Below, piece by piece: positions 14,885-22,511 of a DNA stretch of 64,000 nucleotides; position 1 is the stretch's first letter, and each line of letters starts with the position of its first letter. The stretch lies in NCBI GenBank assembly GCA_035651155.1, contig DASRGG010000016.1, positions 1-64,000 on the forward strand, written 5' to 3'. Below the pieces are notes generated by a model that was not told the DNA's origin, made no database searches, and was given only the letters and a program-made list of their open reading frames with translations. The position numbers and the translations under genes are program-made. The stretch comes from CF-39 sp035651155 (GTDB taxonomy: Bacteria > Chloroflexota > Limnocylindria > P2-11E).

Positions 14885-15904
14885 ATGACACTCGTTGAAC
14901 TCGAGTACCCGAAGATCGAGCGGATCGAGGGTGACGATCGCTACGCCAAGTTCGCGTGCGAGCCGCTGCCCCCGGGCTACGGCACGACCCTCGGCAACTC
15001 GCTCCGCCGCGTGCTGCTCTCGTCGCTCGAGGGCGCGGCGATCACGTCCGCCCGCGTGCGCGGCGTCGCGCACGAGTTCTCGACCATCCCGGGCGTGAAG
15101 GAGGACGTCGTCCAGATCGTCCTCAACCTGAAGAACGTCCGTCTCCGCTCGTTCGCGAACGAGCCGGTGACCCTGACGCTCGAGAAGGAAGGCCCCGGCG
15201 TCGCGACCGCCGCGGACATCGCCACGACCTCCGAGATCGAGATCGTGAACCCGGAGGCCGAGATCGCCACGCTCGAGCCCGAGGCGTCGCTGTGGATGGA
15301 GCTCACCGTCGAGAAGGGCAAGGGCTTCCATTCGGCCGAGCGCCGTGAGGGCCTGCCGATCGGGGTCATCCCGATCGACGCGCTCTTCAGCCCGGTCAAG
15401 AAGGTGAACTTCAGCGTCGAGAGCACCCGCGTCGGCCAGGTCACCAACTACGACCGCCTCATCCTCGAGGTGTGGACCGACTCGACGACGACCCCGGACG
15501 AGGCCATCGCCCAGGGCTCCAAGATCCTCGTCGACCAGTTCTCGCTGTTCGCCGGCCTGACGCGCTCGCAGACCGCGATCGCCGCGCCGGAGCGCGCGAA
15601 CGGCTCCAGCCTGCCGTCGCAGATCGCGGACATGCCCATCGAGGACCTCGACCTGCCGCAGCGCGCGTTCAACTCGCTCAAGCGGCACGGCATCACCAAG
15701 GTCGGCCAGCTCCTCCAGACCCCCGACGAGGAGCTGCTGCGCATGCGCAACTTCGGCAAGAAGTCGCTCGACGAGATCAAGGAGCGCCTCGCGGCGCGCG
15801 GTCTCATCGAGCCGCCGGTGCGCGACGAGTCCGCGACGGACGACCTGTCGCCGGAGAGCGACGGCGAGGGTGAGGACGAGCCGGCGGGGACGGAAGAGGC
15901 CTAG
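14885..15904 (+). CDS. rpoA: DNA-directed RNA polymerase subunit alpha
   Basis: 339 residues. The N-terminal dimerisation domain has FACEPLPPGYGTTLGNSLRR, VLLSSLEGAAITSARV and EFSTIPGVKEDVVQIVLNLK. The C-terminal domain, from about residue 245, has MPIEDLDLPQRAFNSLKRHG and LLRMRNFGKKSLDEIKERLA, which bind UP elements and activators. The last 25 residues are acidic (SPESDGEGEDEPAGTEEA). ATG 14885 has AGGAAGGAA upstream, and the rplQ ATG directly abuts the stop. Confidence 0.98.
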   Translation: MTLVELEYPKIERIEGDDRYAKFACEPLPPGYGTTLGNSLRRVLLSSLEGAAITSARVRGVAHEFSTIPGVKEDVVQIVLNLKNVRLRSFANEPVTLTLEKEGPGVATAADIATTSEIEIVNPEAEIATLEPEASLWMELTVEKGKGFHSAERREGLPIGVIPIDALFSPVKKVNFSVESTRVGQVTNYDRLILEVWTDSTTTPDEAIAQGSKILVDQFSLFAGLTRSQTAIAAPERANGSSLPSQIADMPIEDLDLPQRAFNSLKRHGITKVGQLLQTPDEELLRMRNFGKKSLDEIKERLAARGLIEPPVRDESATDDLSPESDGEGEDEPAGTEEA

Positions 15905-16453
15905 ATGCCGCATCAGGTCCACCAGCGGAAGTTCGGGCGGAAGGGCAACCTGCGCCGCGGGATGCTGCGCAACCTGACGACGTCGGTCCTGCGCTACGAG
16001 CGCGTGAAGACCACCGAGGCGAAGGCCAAGGAGATCCGTGGCTTCGTCGACCGCATGATCAACCTCGGCAAGGACGGCTCGCTGGACGCGCGGCGACGCG
16101 CGACCGCGTGGATCGACGAGCCGATCATCGTCGAGAAGGTGTTCGCCGACCTCGCCAAGCGCTATCCGGATCGCACGTCCGGGTATCTCCGCATGACCAG
16201 GCTGGCCCGCCGCGTGGGCGACAGCTCGCCGCTCATGCTGGTCGAGCTCATGCCCGGCGTCGACGAGACGAAGGCGGCGGCCGACGCCGAGGCGAAGCCC
16301 CGCCGTCGCCGGCTGCCGTTCCGGCGCGGCGCCTCGGAGGCCACCGCCGGCGAAGAGAAGCCCGCCGCGCAGGCGGCCAAGAAGACCGCGGCGAAGAAGA
16401 CGACGACGCGAAAGAAGACAACGGCGTCGGCGGCGTCGTCGAAGGAGGACTAG
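15905..16453 (+). CDS. rplQ: 50S ribosomal protein L17 with KTA-rich C-terminal tail
   Basis: 182 residues against about 117 for usual L17. The core runs to about residue 118: RKFGRKGNLRRGMLRNLTTS, VKTTEAKAKEIRGFVDRMI and RMTRLARRVGDSSPLMLVEL. The remaining 64 residues are Arg/Ala then KKTAAKKTTTRKKTTASAAS, the mirror image of the N-terminal tails of L4 and S17. The coding end contains AAGGAGG (16442-16448), a perfect ribosome-binding site for truA, whose start would lie at the stop codon. Confidence 0.96.
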   Translation: MPHQVHQRKFGRKGNLRRGMLRNLTTSVLRYERVKTTEAKAKEIRGFVDRMINLGKDGSLDARRRATAWIDEPIIVEKVFADLAKRYPDRTSGYLRMTRLARRVGDSSPLMLVELMPGVDETKAAADAEAKPRRRRLPFRRGASEATAGEEKPAAQAAKKTAAKKTTTRKKTTASAASSKED

Positions 16454-17250
16454 CGACCGGGACACGGCACTGGAAAGCGCGGGTCGGGTACGACGGGACC
16501 GCGTACGCGGGATTCCAAGTCCAGCCGAGCGCGCGGACGGTGCAGGGCGAGATCGAGCGAGCGCTCGCGGAGATCTGCGACGAGCCGGTGCGCATCACCG
16601 GGGCGGGACGGACCGACGCGGGGGTCCACGCGACAGGACAGGTGATCGACTTCCGGACGGCGAGCGCGCTGGACGGGAGCACGATGGAAAGAGGGGTCAA
16701 CGCCCTTCTTCCCGAGGACATCGCGATCTCGGCGCTCGAGCCGGCGGCGGAGGGATTCCACAGCCGCTTCTCGGCGACGGGACGCACATATGAATACCGG
16801 ATCCGGAACGCGCCGACGCGCGAACCGCTCGAGCGGCTCCGTGAGCTGTGGCTCTCCGAGGCGCTCGATGTCGAAGCCATGCGCGAGGCGAGCGATCGGC
16901 TCGTGGGGCGACATGACTTCGCGGCGTTCGCGGCGGGCGTGTCGGGCGAGCGGGACGTGCGTCGCGCGGCCTGGGAGCGGCATGGGAACGTGCTCCGCTT
17001 CGAGATCGAGGCGAACGCGTTCCTCCGCGGGATGGTCCGCGGGATCGTGGGGACGCTCCTGTGGGTCGGCCGGGGCAAGATCGGTCCCGACCGCTTCGAG
17101 GAGATCCTGCGGTCGCGCGATCGCTCGAAGGCGGGACCGAGCGCTCCGGCGCGCGGGCTCTGCCTGATCCGGGTGACCTACGACGAGATGCGCGGCGAGC
17201 AACGGCGAGAAGGCGAGACCGAGTCGGAAGACAAGGACGAGGACGAATGA
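16453..17250 (+). CDS. truA: tRNA pseudouridine synthase TruA (no canonical start codon)
   Basis: About 265 residues. The homology starts at RHWKARVGYDGTAYAGFQVQ and includes the catalytic-Asp motif GAGRTDAGVHATGQVIDF, GRTYEYRIRN and the C-terminal FLRGMVRGIVGTLLWVGRGK. TruA makes pseudouridine at positions 38-40 of tRNA anticodon arms. There is no ATG, GTG or TTG between the previous gene and the conserved region. A perfect AAGGAGG lies 4 nt before a GCG at 16453 that overlaps the rplQ stop as TAGCG, where TAGTG would be expected. The start given is inferred. Confidence 0.88.
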   Translation, partial: ATGTRHWKARVGYDGTAYAGFQVQPSARTVQGEIERALAEICDEPVRITGAGRTDAGVHATGQVIDFRTASALDGSTMERGVNALLPEDIAISALEPAAEGFHSRFSATGRTYEYRIRNAPTREPLERLRELWLSEALDVEAMREASDRLVGRHDFAAFAAGVSGERDVRRAAWERHGNVLRFEIEANAFLRGMVRGIVGTLLWVGRGKIGPDRFEEILRSRDRSKAGPSAPARGLCLIRVTYDEMRGEQRREGETESEDKDEDE

Positions 17251-17702
17251 CAGCGACGACGATGAAGACATACGCGGCGAAGCTCTGCGAGATCCAGCGC
17301 CAGTGGCGAGTGGTGGACGCCGATGGCGCCACGCTCGGGCGCCTCTCGACCGAGATCGCGTCGATCCTGCGCGGAAAGCACCGCGCGACGTTCTCGCCGC
17401 ACCTCGACACGGGCGACCCGGTCATCGTCGTGAACGCGGCGAAGATCAAGGTCACCGGGAAGAAGCTCCAGGACAAGATGTACGTCCGCCATTCCGGCTA
17501 CCCGGGCGGCTTTCGTGCGGAGAATCTCGAGAAGCTCCTCGCGCGCCGTCCGGAGGAGGTCATCCGCCGCGCCGTGCGCGGGATGCTCCCGCAGAACCGG
17601 CTCGGCGAGCAGATGATGCGCAAGCTCCACGTGTACGCCGGGGCCGACCACCCGCACGCCGCGCAGAAGCCCACGGCACTCAGGGAAGGTGGGACGCGAT
17701 GA
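17247..17702 (+). CDS. rplM: 50S ribosomal protein L13
   Basis: 151 residues: QRQWRVVDADGATLGRLSTE, ILRGKHRATFSPHLDTGDPV and the signature KMYVRHSGYPGGFRAENLEK, then RRAVRGMLPQNRLGEQMMRK and LHVYAGADHPHAAQKP. L13 is an early assembly protein of 50S. ATG 17247 overlaps the truA stop (ATGA) and follows GAGGACGA; ATG 17262 (MKTYAAK) is an alternative nearer to the family start. rplM-rpsI is the universal pair. Confidence 0.97.
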   Translation: MTATTMKTYAAKLCEIQRQWRVVDADGATLGRLSTEIASILRGKHRATFSPHLDTGDPVIVVNAAKIKVTGKKLQDKMYVRHSGYPGGFRAENLEKLLARRPEEVIRRAVRGMLPQNRLGEQMMRKLHVYAGADHPHAAQKPTALREGGTR

Positions 17703-18094
17703 AGAACGCCGCGTATTTCCAGGGCACCGGACGCCGCAAGACGTCCATCGCCCGCGTCCGCCTCGTTCCCGGCGAGGGCACGGTGGTCGTGAACGGCAAG
17801 CCGCTCGACGAGTACTTCGGGCTCGACGGCGCGGTCGACAAGGCGACCGCGGGCTTCGCGGTCACGAACACGGCCCGCCGCTTCAACGCCATGATCAAGG
17901 TCCAGGGCGGCGGCGTGAGCGGCCAGATCGGCGCGATCGCGCACGGCATCGCGCGCGCGCTGCTCCAGGTCGACCGCGAGCACACCAAGGCGCTCCGCCA
18001 GGCGGGCCTGCTGACGCGCGACCCGCGCGCGAAGGAGCGCAAGAAGCCCGGTCTGAAGCGCGCGCGGAAGGCGCCGCAGTTCACGAAGCGGTAG
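17699..18094 (+). CDS. rpsI: 30S ribosomal protein S9
   Basis: 131 residues, ATG 17699 overlapping rplM. It has QGTGRRKTSIARVRLVPGEG, GAVDKATAGFAVTNTARRF, the S9 signature GGGVSGQIGAIAHGIARALL and the C-terminal RKAPQFTKR, whose last Lys-Arg touches the P-site tRNA anticodon stem. It is the last gene of the ribosomal cluster; a weak GCCGTC/GACGGC stem (18092-18114) without a T-run follows, so transcription may continue into the next gene. Confidence 0.98.
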   Translation: MKNAAYFQGTGRRKTSIARVRLVPGEGTVVVNGKPLDEYFGLDGAVDKATAGFAVTNTARRFNAMIKVQGGGVSGQIGAIAHGIARALLQVDREHTKALRQAGLLTRDPRAKERKKPGLKRARKAPQFTKR

Positions 18095-18129
18095 CCGTCG
18101 TCTTGCGAGACGGCGCACACTGAGCGCGC

Positions 18130-19095
18130 ATGTCGAGCACGTCCGCTGACTTCAACTACAAGGTCGCCCTGGCCTCGGGCCTGAAGAGCCTGCGGGGCGG
18201 GCGGCTGCGCCAGGCGGAGGAGCAGTTCCGCTACCTGGTGCGGCACTTCCCCTCGTCGGACGGCGGCTATCGCGGCCTCGCCAAGGTCCTCGTGGAGCAG
18301 GAGGACCGCCCTGCGGCGCTCCGCGTGCTGCTCGACGGCGGCGCCGCGCTCGCGAAGGCCGGCGATCGCGTCACGGCCACGGCCCTCTACCGCGAGGCCG
18401 TGGCCCTCGACGCGCACGATCTCGCGGCGCACCGCAGGCTCGCGGCAGCGCTCGCGCTCGCCGGCGACGGCGACGCCGCGGCGCACGAGTACGTCCGCTA
18501 CATCAGGAGCGCGATCGAGCTCGGCGATGTGGCGCGCGCGCGGCTCGAGGCGGCCTACGCGCTCGAGCGCATGCCCGCCAACGCCGAGATCGCCGGGATC
18601 GCGAGCGGCATCGGCGTCGCCGCGACCGCGAGCGGCATCGGCGTCGCCGCAACCGCGAGCAACGGTCCGACACCCCCGCGGGCGAACGCCGGGTGGGGGA
18701 GCGCTCCGCGTGCGGACGCGTGGGCCGAGCCCGCGCGCGCCGGCGAGGCGCCGGCGCTCGAGCCCATCGCGGCCGACGTCGACGCGCAGAGCGTCGAAGC
18801 GACGGCCGCGGGGTACCTCGCGAAGGGCGATCCGCGTGGGGGACAGGCGGCCCTCGAGGCCGCGCGCCGCTACATCGCCGACGGGCGCGTGGACGCCGCG
18901 TCCGATCTGCTCCTCCAGCTCATCGCCGCGGGCATCGTGGATCACGAGGCGCAGCGCCTCCTCGTCGAGGTGACGAAGAGCCTCGGGAGGAAGGACGTGG
19001 CGAAAGCGAAGGTCCGGCTGCTCGTCCAAGCGCTGCGGCTCGACGGCCGGACGGACCTCGCCGCGGAGGTCGAGCAGCTGGCGCGGGCCGATTAG
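18130..19095 (+). CDS. TPR-like helical repeat protein, function unknown
   Basis: 321 residues, alpha-helical and Ala/Arg-rich. Two TPR-like pairs are visible in the N-terminal half (LRQAEEQFRYLVRHFPSSDG; RVTATALYREAVALDAHDLA), then a linker around residues 157-215, then a further helical pair (GGQAALEAARRYIADGRVDA). The linker holds a duplicated ASGIGVAAT segment encoded by a 27-bp direct repeat at 18601-18654. TPRs mediate protein contacts. It sits just ahead of the c-di-AMP cyclase gene, whose GTG directly abuts its stop, suggesting one transcript. Role not recognised. Confidence 0.8.
   Translation: MSSTSADFNYKVALASGLKSLRGGRLRQAEEQFRYLVRHFPSSDGGYRGLAKVLVEQEDRPAALRVLLDGGAALAKAGDRVTATALYREAVALDAHDLAAHRRLAAALALAGDGDAAAHEYVRYIRSAIELGDVARARLEAAYALERMPANAEIAGIASGIGVAATASGIGVAATASNGPTPPRANAGWGSAPRADAWAEPARAGEAPALEPIAADVDAQSVEATAAGYLAKGDPRGGQAALEAARRYIADGRVDAASDLLLQLIAAGIVDHEAQRLLVEVTKSLGRKDVAKAKVRLLVQALRLDGRTDLAAEVEQLARAD
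18601..18654 (+). repeat. 27-bp tandem duplication in TPR-like gene
   Basis: Two adjacent copies of a 27-bp unit starting GCGAGCGGCATCGGCGTCGC that differ at one base, followed by six bases of a third copy. They encode nine residues each (ASGIGVAAT), keep the frame, and lie in a linker of the TPR-like protein. Recent slippage duplication is the simplest origin. Confidence 0.85.
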
Positions 19096-19926
19096 GTGGG
19101 CGCGATCGGCGAGCAGCTCTCGCAGATCTTCAAGGGGCAATGCTGCGGCTGGACCGACGTCCTCGACATCCTCCTCGTCGCCGTCTTCATCTACTACGTG
19201 CTCGTCCTCATTCGCGGCACGCGCGCGGTGCAGCTGCTCATCGGCGTCCTCGTGCTGGTCGGCGTGTACGGGATCGCCGTCGCGCTGCGCCTGCGTCTCA
19301 CCCAGTTCGTGCTGCAGAACATCTTCGTCTTCGGCCTCATCGCCATCGCCGTGGTCTTCCAACCGGAGCTCCGGCGGGTGCTCGGCCAGATCGGGCAGCT
19401 CGGCCCGCTGAACCGGTTCCTCGCGCCGATCCCCGACGAGGACGTCGAGCACGTCGTCGACGAGCTCGTCCGCTCCGCGCTCCTCATCTCGGAGGCCAAG
19501 CACGGCGCGCTCGTCGTCCTCGAGCGCTCCACCGGCCTGCAGGACTACAGCGAGACGGGCGTCCCGGTGAACGGGAAGCTCACCGCGGAGCTCCTCGCGT
19601 CGATCTTCATGACGCGCTCCCCATTGCACGACGGCGCGGTGATCGTGCGCGGCGGAACGATCGTGGCCGCGGCCTGCCTGCTGCCGCTCGAGGACACCCA
19701 GGACCGCTCCGCGCACCGGTACGGCATGCGCCATCGCGCGGCGCTCTCGATCAGCGGGCAGACCGACGCCGTCGTCGTGGTCGTCTCCGAGGAGACGCAG
19801 GCCATCTCGGTCGCGTCCAACGGACGGATGATCGGCGGGCTCGACGAGGAGCGGCTTCGCCGGGTCCTCACCTCGCTCCTTCGGAGCCGCATCCAGCCGC
19901 TGCCGTTCCGCAGCAAGGCGTCCTGA
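19096..19926 (+). CDS. cdaA: Diadenylate cyclase CdaA (c-di-AMP synthesis)
   Basis: 276 residues with three N-terminal membrane helices (about 22-40, 44-63, 70-88) followed by a DAC (DisA_N) domain. Catalytic motifs are intact: SPLHDGAVIVRG (DGA at 179-181) and YGMRHRAALS (RHRAA at 212-216). It condenses two ATP to cyclic di-AMP, the second messenger for potassium and cell-wall homeostasis. GTG start at 19096 abuts the TPR gene. The order cdaA-cdaR-glmM is the conserved regulatory operon known from Firmicutes and others. Confidence 0.96.
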   Translation: MGAIGEQLSQIFKGQCCGWTDVLDILLVAVFIYYVLVLIRGTRAVQLLIGVLVLVGVYGIAVALRLRLTQFVLQNIFVFGLIAIAVVFQPELRRVLGQIGQLGPLNRFLAPIPDEDVEHVVDELVRSALLISEAKHGALVVLERSTGLQDYSETGVPVNGKLTAELLASIFMTRSPLHDGAVIVRGGTIVAAACLLPLEDTQDRSAHRYGMRHRAALSISGQTDAVVVVVSEETQAISVASNGRMIGGLDEERLRRVLTSLLRSRIQPLPFRSKAS

Positions 19927-19929
19927 CCC

Positions 19930-21186
19930 GTGCGCGCGACGAACGCGGCACGCCCGATGTGGCCACGGCGGTTCGATCTCCGGCGCGTCGTGACGCACGA
20001 TCTGCCGCTGAAGATCGCGGCGCTGCTCATCGCGATCCTCTTCGCCATCGCGAACGCCCAGAGCGCGCAGCCGCGCGAGATCGTCGTCACCTTCGACGGC
20101 CGCGTGCCGGTCGAGCGGCCGGAGGTGCCGAGCGGGTTCGTGCTGCGCGGCCAGCTCGGCGACGTCGGCGTGACGCTCCGCGGGCCGGAGGGCGTCGTGG
20201 ACCACCTGGCCCTCGCCGACCTGCGCGCCACGCTCGACCTGACCGGCATCGACGCGAGCCGCGAGCCGCGCGACGCGAAGGTCCTCGTCACGGTCTCGAA
20301 CGACGCGGTGAAGGTCGTCGACGTGACCCCGCCCACCGTGTCGGTGCGCATGGAGCGCATCACCTCTCGGACCGTCGCGGTCCAGACACGCCTCGCGAAC
20401 GATCCCCCGCCGGGCTCGCAGGCCGGGCAGACGAGCGTGTCGCCGGGGGAGGTCCGCGTGATCGGGCCGGAGAGCTCGATCGCCCAGATCGCCGCGGTGT
20501 TCGCGACGGTGCGGTTCGGGGACGTGACCACCGATCTCACGCAGAGCGTGCCCGCGCTGCCCGTCGACGCGACGGGCCTCCCGATCGACGGGCTGCAGGT
20601 CGAGCCCGGGGTCGTGGTGGTGACGGTGCCGCTCCTCCCCACGGCGACGACGCGCACGGTGCCGGTGCTCTGGACGCTGAAGGGTGCGGTCGCGAGCGGC
20701 TACTGGGTCTCGCGCGTGACGACGGACCCGCTCGCGGTCACCGTGAGCGGCGATCAGAAGGTGATCGCTTCGCTCGAACGGATCGAGACGGCGCCGGTCG
20801 ACGTCAGCGGACTCACCGCGACGCGCAGCTTCCGCGCGGTCCTCGTCCTGCCTGGGGGCGTGACGCTCGTACAACCCACCGACGCGACCGTGAACGTGAC
20901 CGTCGTCGCGCTCGCGGGAACGCGTCCCTTCCTCGAGGCGGTCCAGATCCAGAACCTCGCCGCGGGCACGGTCGCGGAGACCGATCCCGGGAGCGTCACC
21001 GTGACCGTGGCCGGACCGCAGCCCACGCTCGTCGGCATGGCCGCCGACCAGGTGAGTGTCGTCGTCGACGCGGCGGGCCGGCCGCCCGGCACGTACACCG
21101 TGGACGCCAGCGTGCGGGTACCGCCGGGCGCGAGCGCGCAGAGCGTGCAACCGAGCCGCGTCACGCTCACCATTAGGTCGAAATGA
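19930..21186 (+). CDS. cdaR: YbbR-domain protein CdaR, regulator of CdaA
   Basis: 418 residues, GTG start. One N-terminal membrane helix (HDLPLKIAALLIAILFAIAN, about 32-51), then a series of about four YbbR-like beta domains with recurring V-x-V-x-G-P motifs (DVGVTLRGPEGV, EVRVIGPESSI, PLAVTVSGDQK, SVTVTVAGPQPT). By family, CdaR sits outside the membrane and modulates the adjacent cyclase. Its position between cdaA and glmM supports the call. The stop overlaps glmM by 4 nt. Confidence 0.9.
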   Translation: MRATNAARPMWPRRFDLRRVVTHDLPLKIAALLIAILFAIANAQSAQPREIVVTFDGRVPVERPEVPSGFVLRGQLGDVGVTLRGPEGVVDHLALADLRATLDLTGIDASREPRDAKVLVTVSNDAVKVVDVTPPTVSVRMERITSRTVAVQTRLANDPPPGSQAGQTSVSPGEVRVIGPESSIAQIAAVFATVRFGDVTTDLTQSVPALPVDATGLPIDGLQVEPGVVVVTVPLLPTATTRTVPVLWTLKGAVASGYWVSRVTTDPLAVTVSGDQKVIASLERIETAPVDVSGLTATRSFRAVLVLPGGVTLVQPTDATVNVTVVALAGTRPFLEAVQIQNLAAGTVAETDPGSVTVTVAGPQPTLVGMAADQVSVVVDAAGRPPGTYTVDASVRVPPGASAQSVQPSRVTLTIRSK

Positions 21187-22511
21187 GCCGCTTGTTCGGC
21201 ACCGACGGCGTCCGCGGCGTCGCGAATCTCGAGCTCACGCCCGAGCTCGCGCTGCGCCTCGGGCGCGCCGCGGGCCACATGCTCGGCGGCCGCGGGCACG
21301 CGGTCGTCATCGGCCGTGACACGCGGCGGAGCGGCCGCATGCTCGAGGGAGCGCTCGCGGCGGGGCTCTGCTCGGTCGGCATCGACGTGCGTCTCGCGGG
21401 GCACATCCCGACGCCCGGCCTCGCGTACCTCACGCGCACGAACACCTTCGTGGCCGGCGCGGTCATCAGCGCGTCGCACAACCCCGCGCCGGACAACGGC
21501 ATCAAGTTCTTCGACCACGGCGGCCTGAAGCTTCCGGACGCGGTCGAAGACGAGATCGAGCGCGAGATGATCGGCGATGACCGGCTGCCGCGCCCGACCG
21601 AAGGCGGCATCGGCCTCGTCGGGGACTCGCGCGGTCTGGTGAAGGAGTACGAGGACTTCCTCGGGCGCGTCGCGCCGCCCCTCGACGGCATGAAGGTCGT
21701 GCTCGACTGCGCGAACGGCGCGACCTACCGGGTCGCTCCGCTGGTCTTCGCGAAGGCCGGCGCCGAGGTGCTCACGCTCTTCGACACGCCCGACGGCGAG
21801 AACATCAACGACGGCTGCGGCGCGACCGCGCCGGAGGCGCTCGCCCGGGCCGTCGTCGACCACCACGCGGACGTGGGCTTCGCCTTCGACGGGGACGGCG
21901 ATCGCGTCATCACCGTCGACGCGCGGGGGCGGATCCACGACGGCGACGTGGTGCTGGCGCTCGCGGCGCGCCACTTCGCGCGTCACGGAAAGCTCGAGCC
22001 GAAGCTCGTGGTCGGCACGGTCATGTCGAACGGCGGCCTCGCCGCCACGCTCGCGCGCGACGGCATCGAGCTCGTCCGCACGAAGGTCGGCGACCGCTAC
22101 GTCTGGGAGGAGATGGTGCGCCGCGACGCCCAGTTCGGCGGCGAGCCCTCCGGCCACGTGATCTTCCGCGGCCACCACACCACCGGCGACGGGATCTTCA
22201 CCGCGCTCGAGGTGCTGTCGCTCATGCACTCCGAGCACGCGGCGCTGCACGAGCTCGCGGCGGATTTCGAGCGGTGGCCCCAGGTCACGCGCAACGTCCG
22301 CGCGCCGCGTCGTGCGGAATGGGAGAGCACGCCTGCCTTCGCGGCCGCGGTGCGCGAGGCGGAGACGAGCCTCGGCGACGCCGGACGCCTCGTGGTGCGG
22401 CCGTCCGGCACGGAGCCTGTCCTGCGCATCACGGTCGAGGCGCGCGACGCGCAGATCGCGACGAGCACCGCGGCACGCCTCGAGGACATCGCGAAGAGGG
22501 AGCTCATCTAG
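21183..22511 (+). CDS. glmM: Phosphoglucosamine mutase
   Basis: 442 residues, normal for GlmM. MSRLFGTDGVRGVAN opens the protein; the phosphoserine loop AVISASHNPAPDNGIKFF has the active Ser at 98; the Mg loop is FAFDGDGDRVITVD; the sugar loop GEPSGHVIF and the phosphate-binding RPSGTEPVLRI follow. It converts glucosamine-6-P to glucosamine-1-P for UDP-GlcNAc synthesis. In other bacteria GlmM binds and inhibits CdaA, and the operon order here fits that link. glmS begins at the next base. Confidence 0.97.
   Translation: MSRLFGTDGVRGVANLELTPELALRLGRAAGHMLGGRGHAVVIGRDTRRSGRMLEGALAAGLCSVGIDVRLAGHIPTPGLAYLTRTNTFVAGAVISASHNPAPDNGIKFFDHGGLKLPDAVEDEIEREMIGDDRLPRPTEGGIGLVGDSRGLVKEYEDFLGRVAPPLDGMKVVLDCANGATYRVAPLVFAKAGAEVLTLFDTPDGENINDGCGATAPEALARAVVDHHADVGFAFDGDGDRVITVDARGRIHDGDVVLALAARHFARHGKLEPKLVVGTVMSNGGLAATLARDGIELVRTKVGDRYVWEEMVRRDAQFGGEPSGHVIFRGHHTTGDGIFTALEVLSLMHSEHAALHELAADFERWPQVTRNVRAPRRAEWESTPAFAAAVREAETSLGDAGRLVVRPSGTEPVLRITVEARDAQIATSTAARLEDIAKRELI

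Noticed and set aside
18092..18114. GCCGTC/GACGGC stem after rpsI as operon terminator
   Set aside because: Short stem, large loop and no T-run; transcription may continue into the TPR-like gene.
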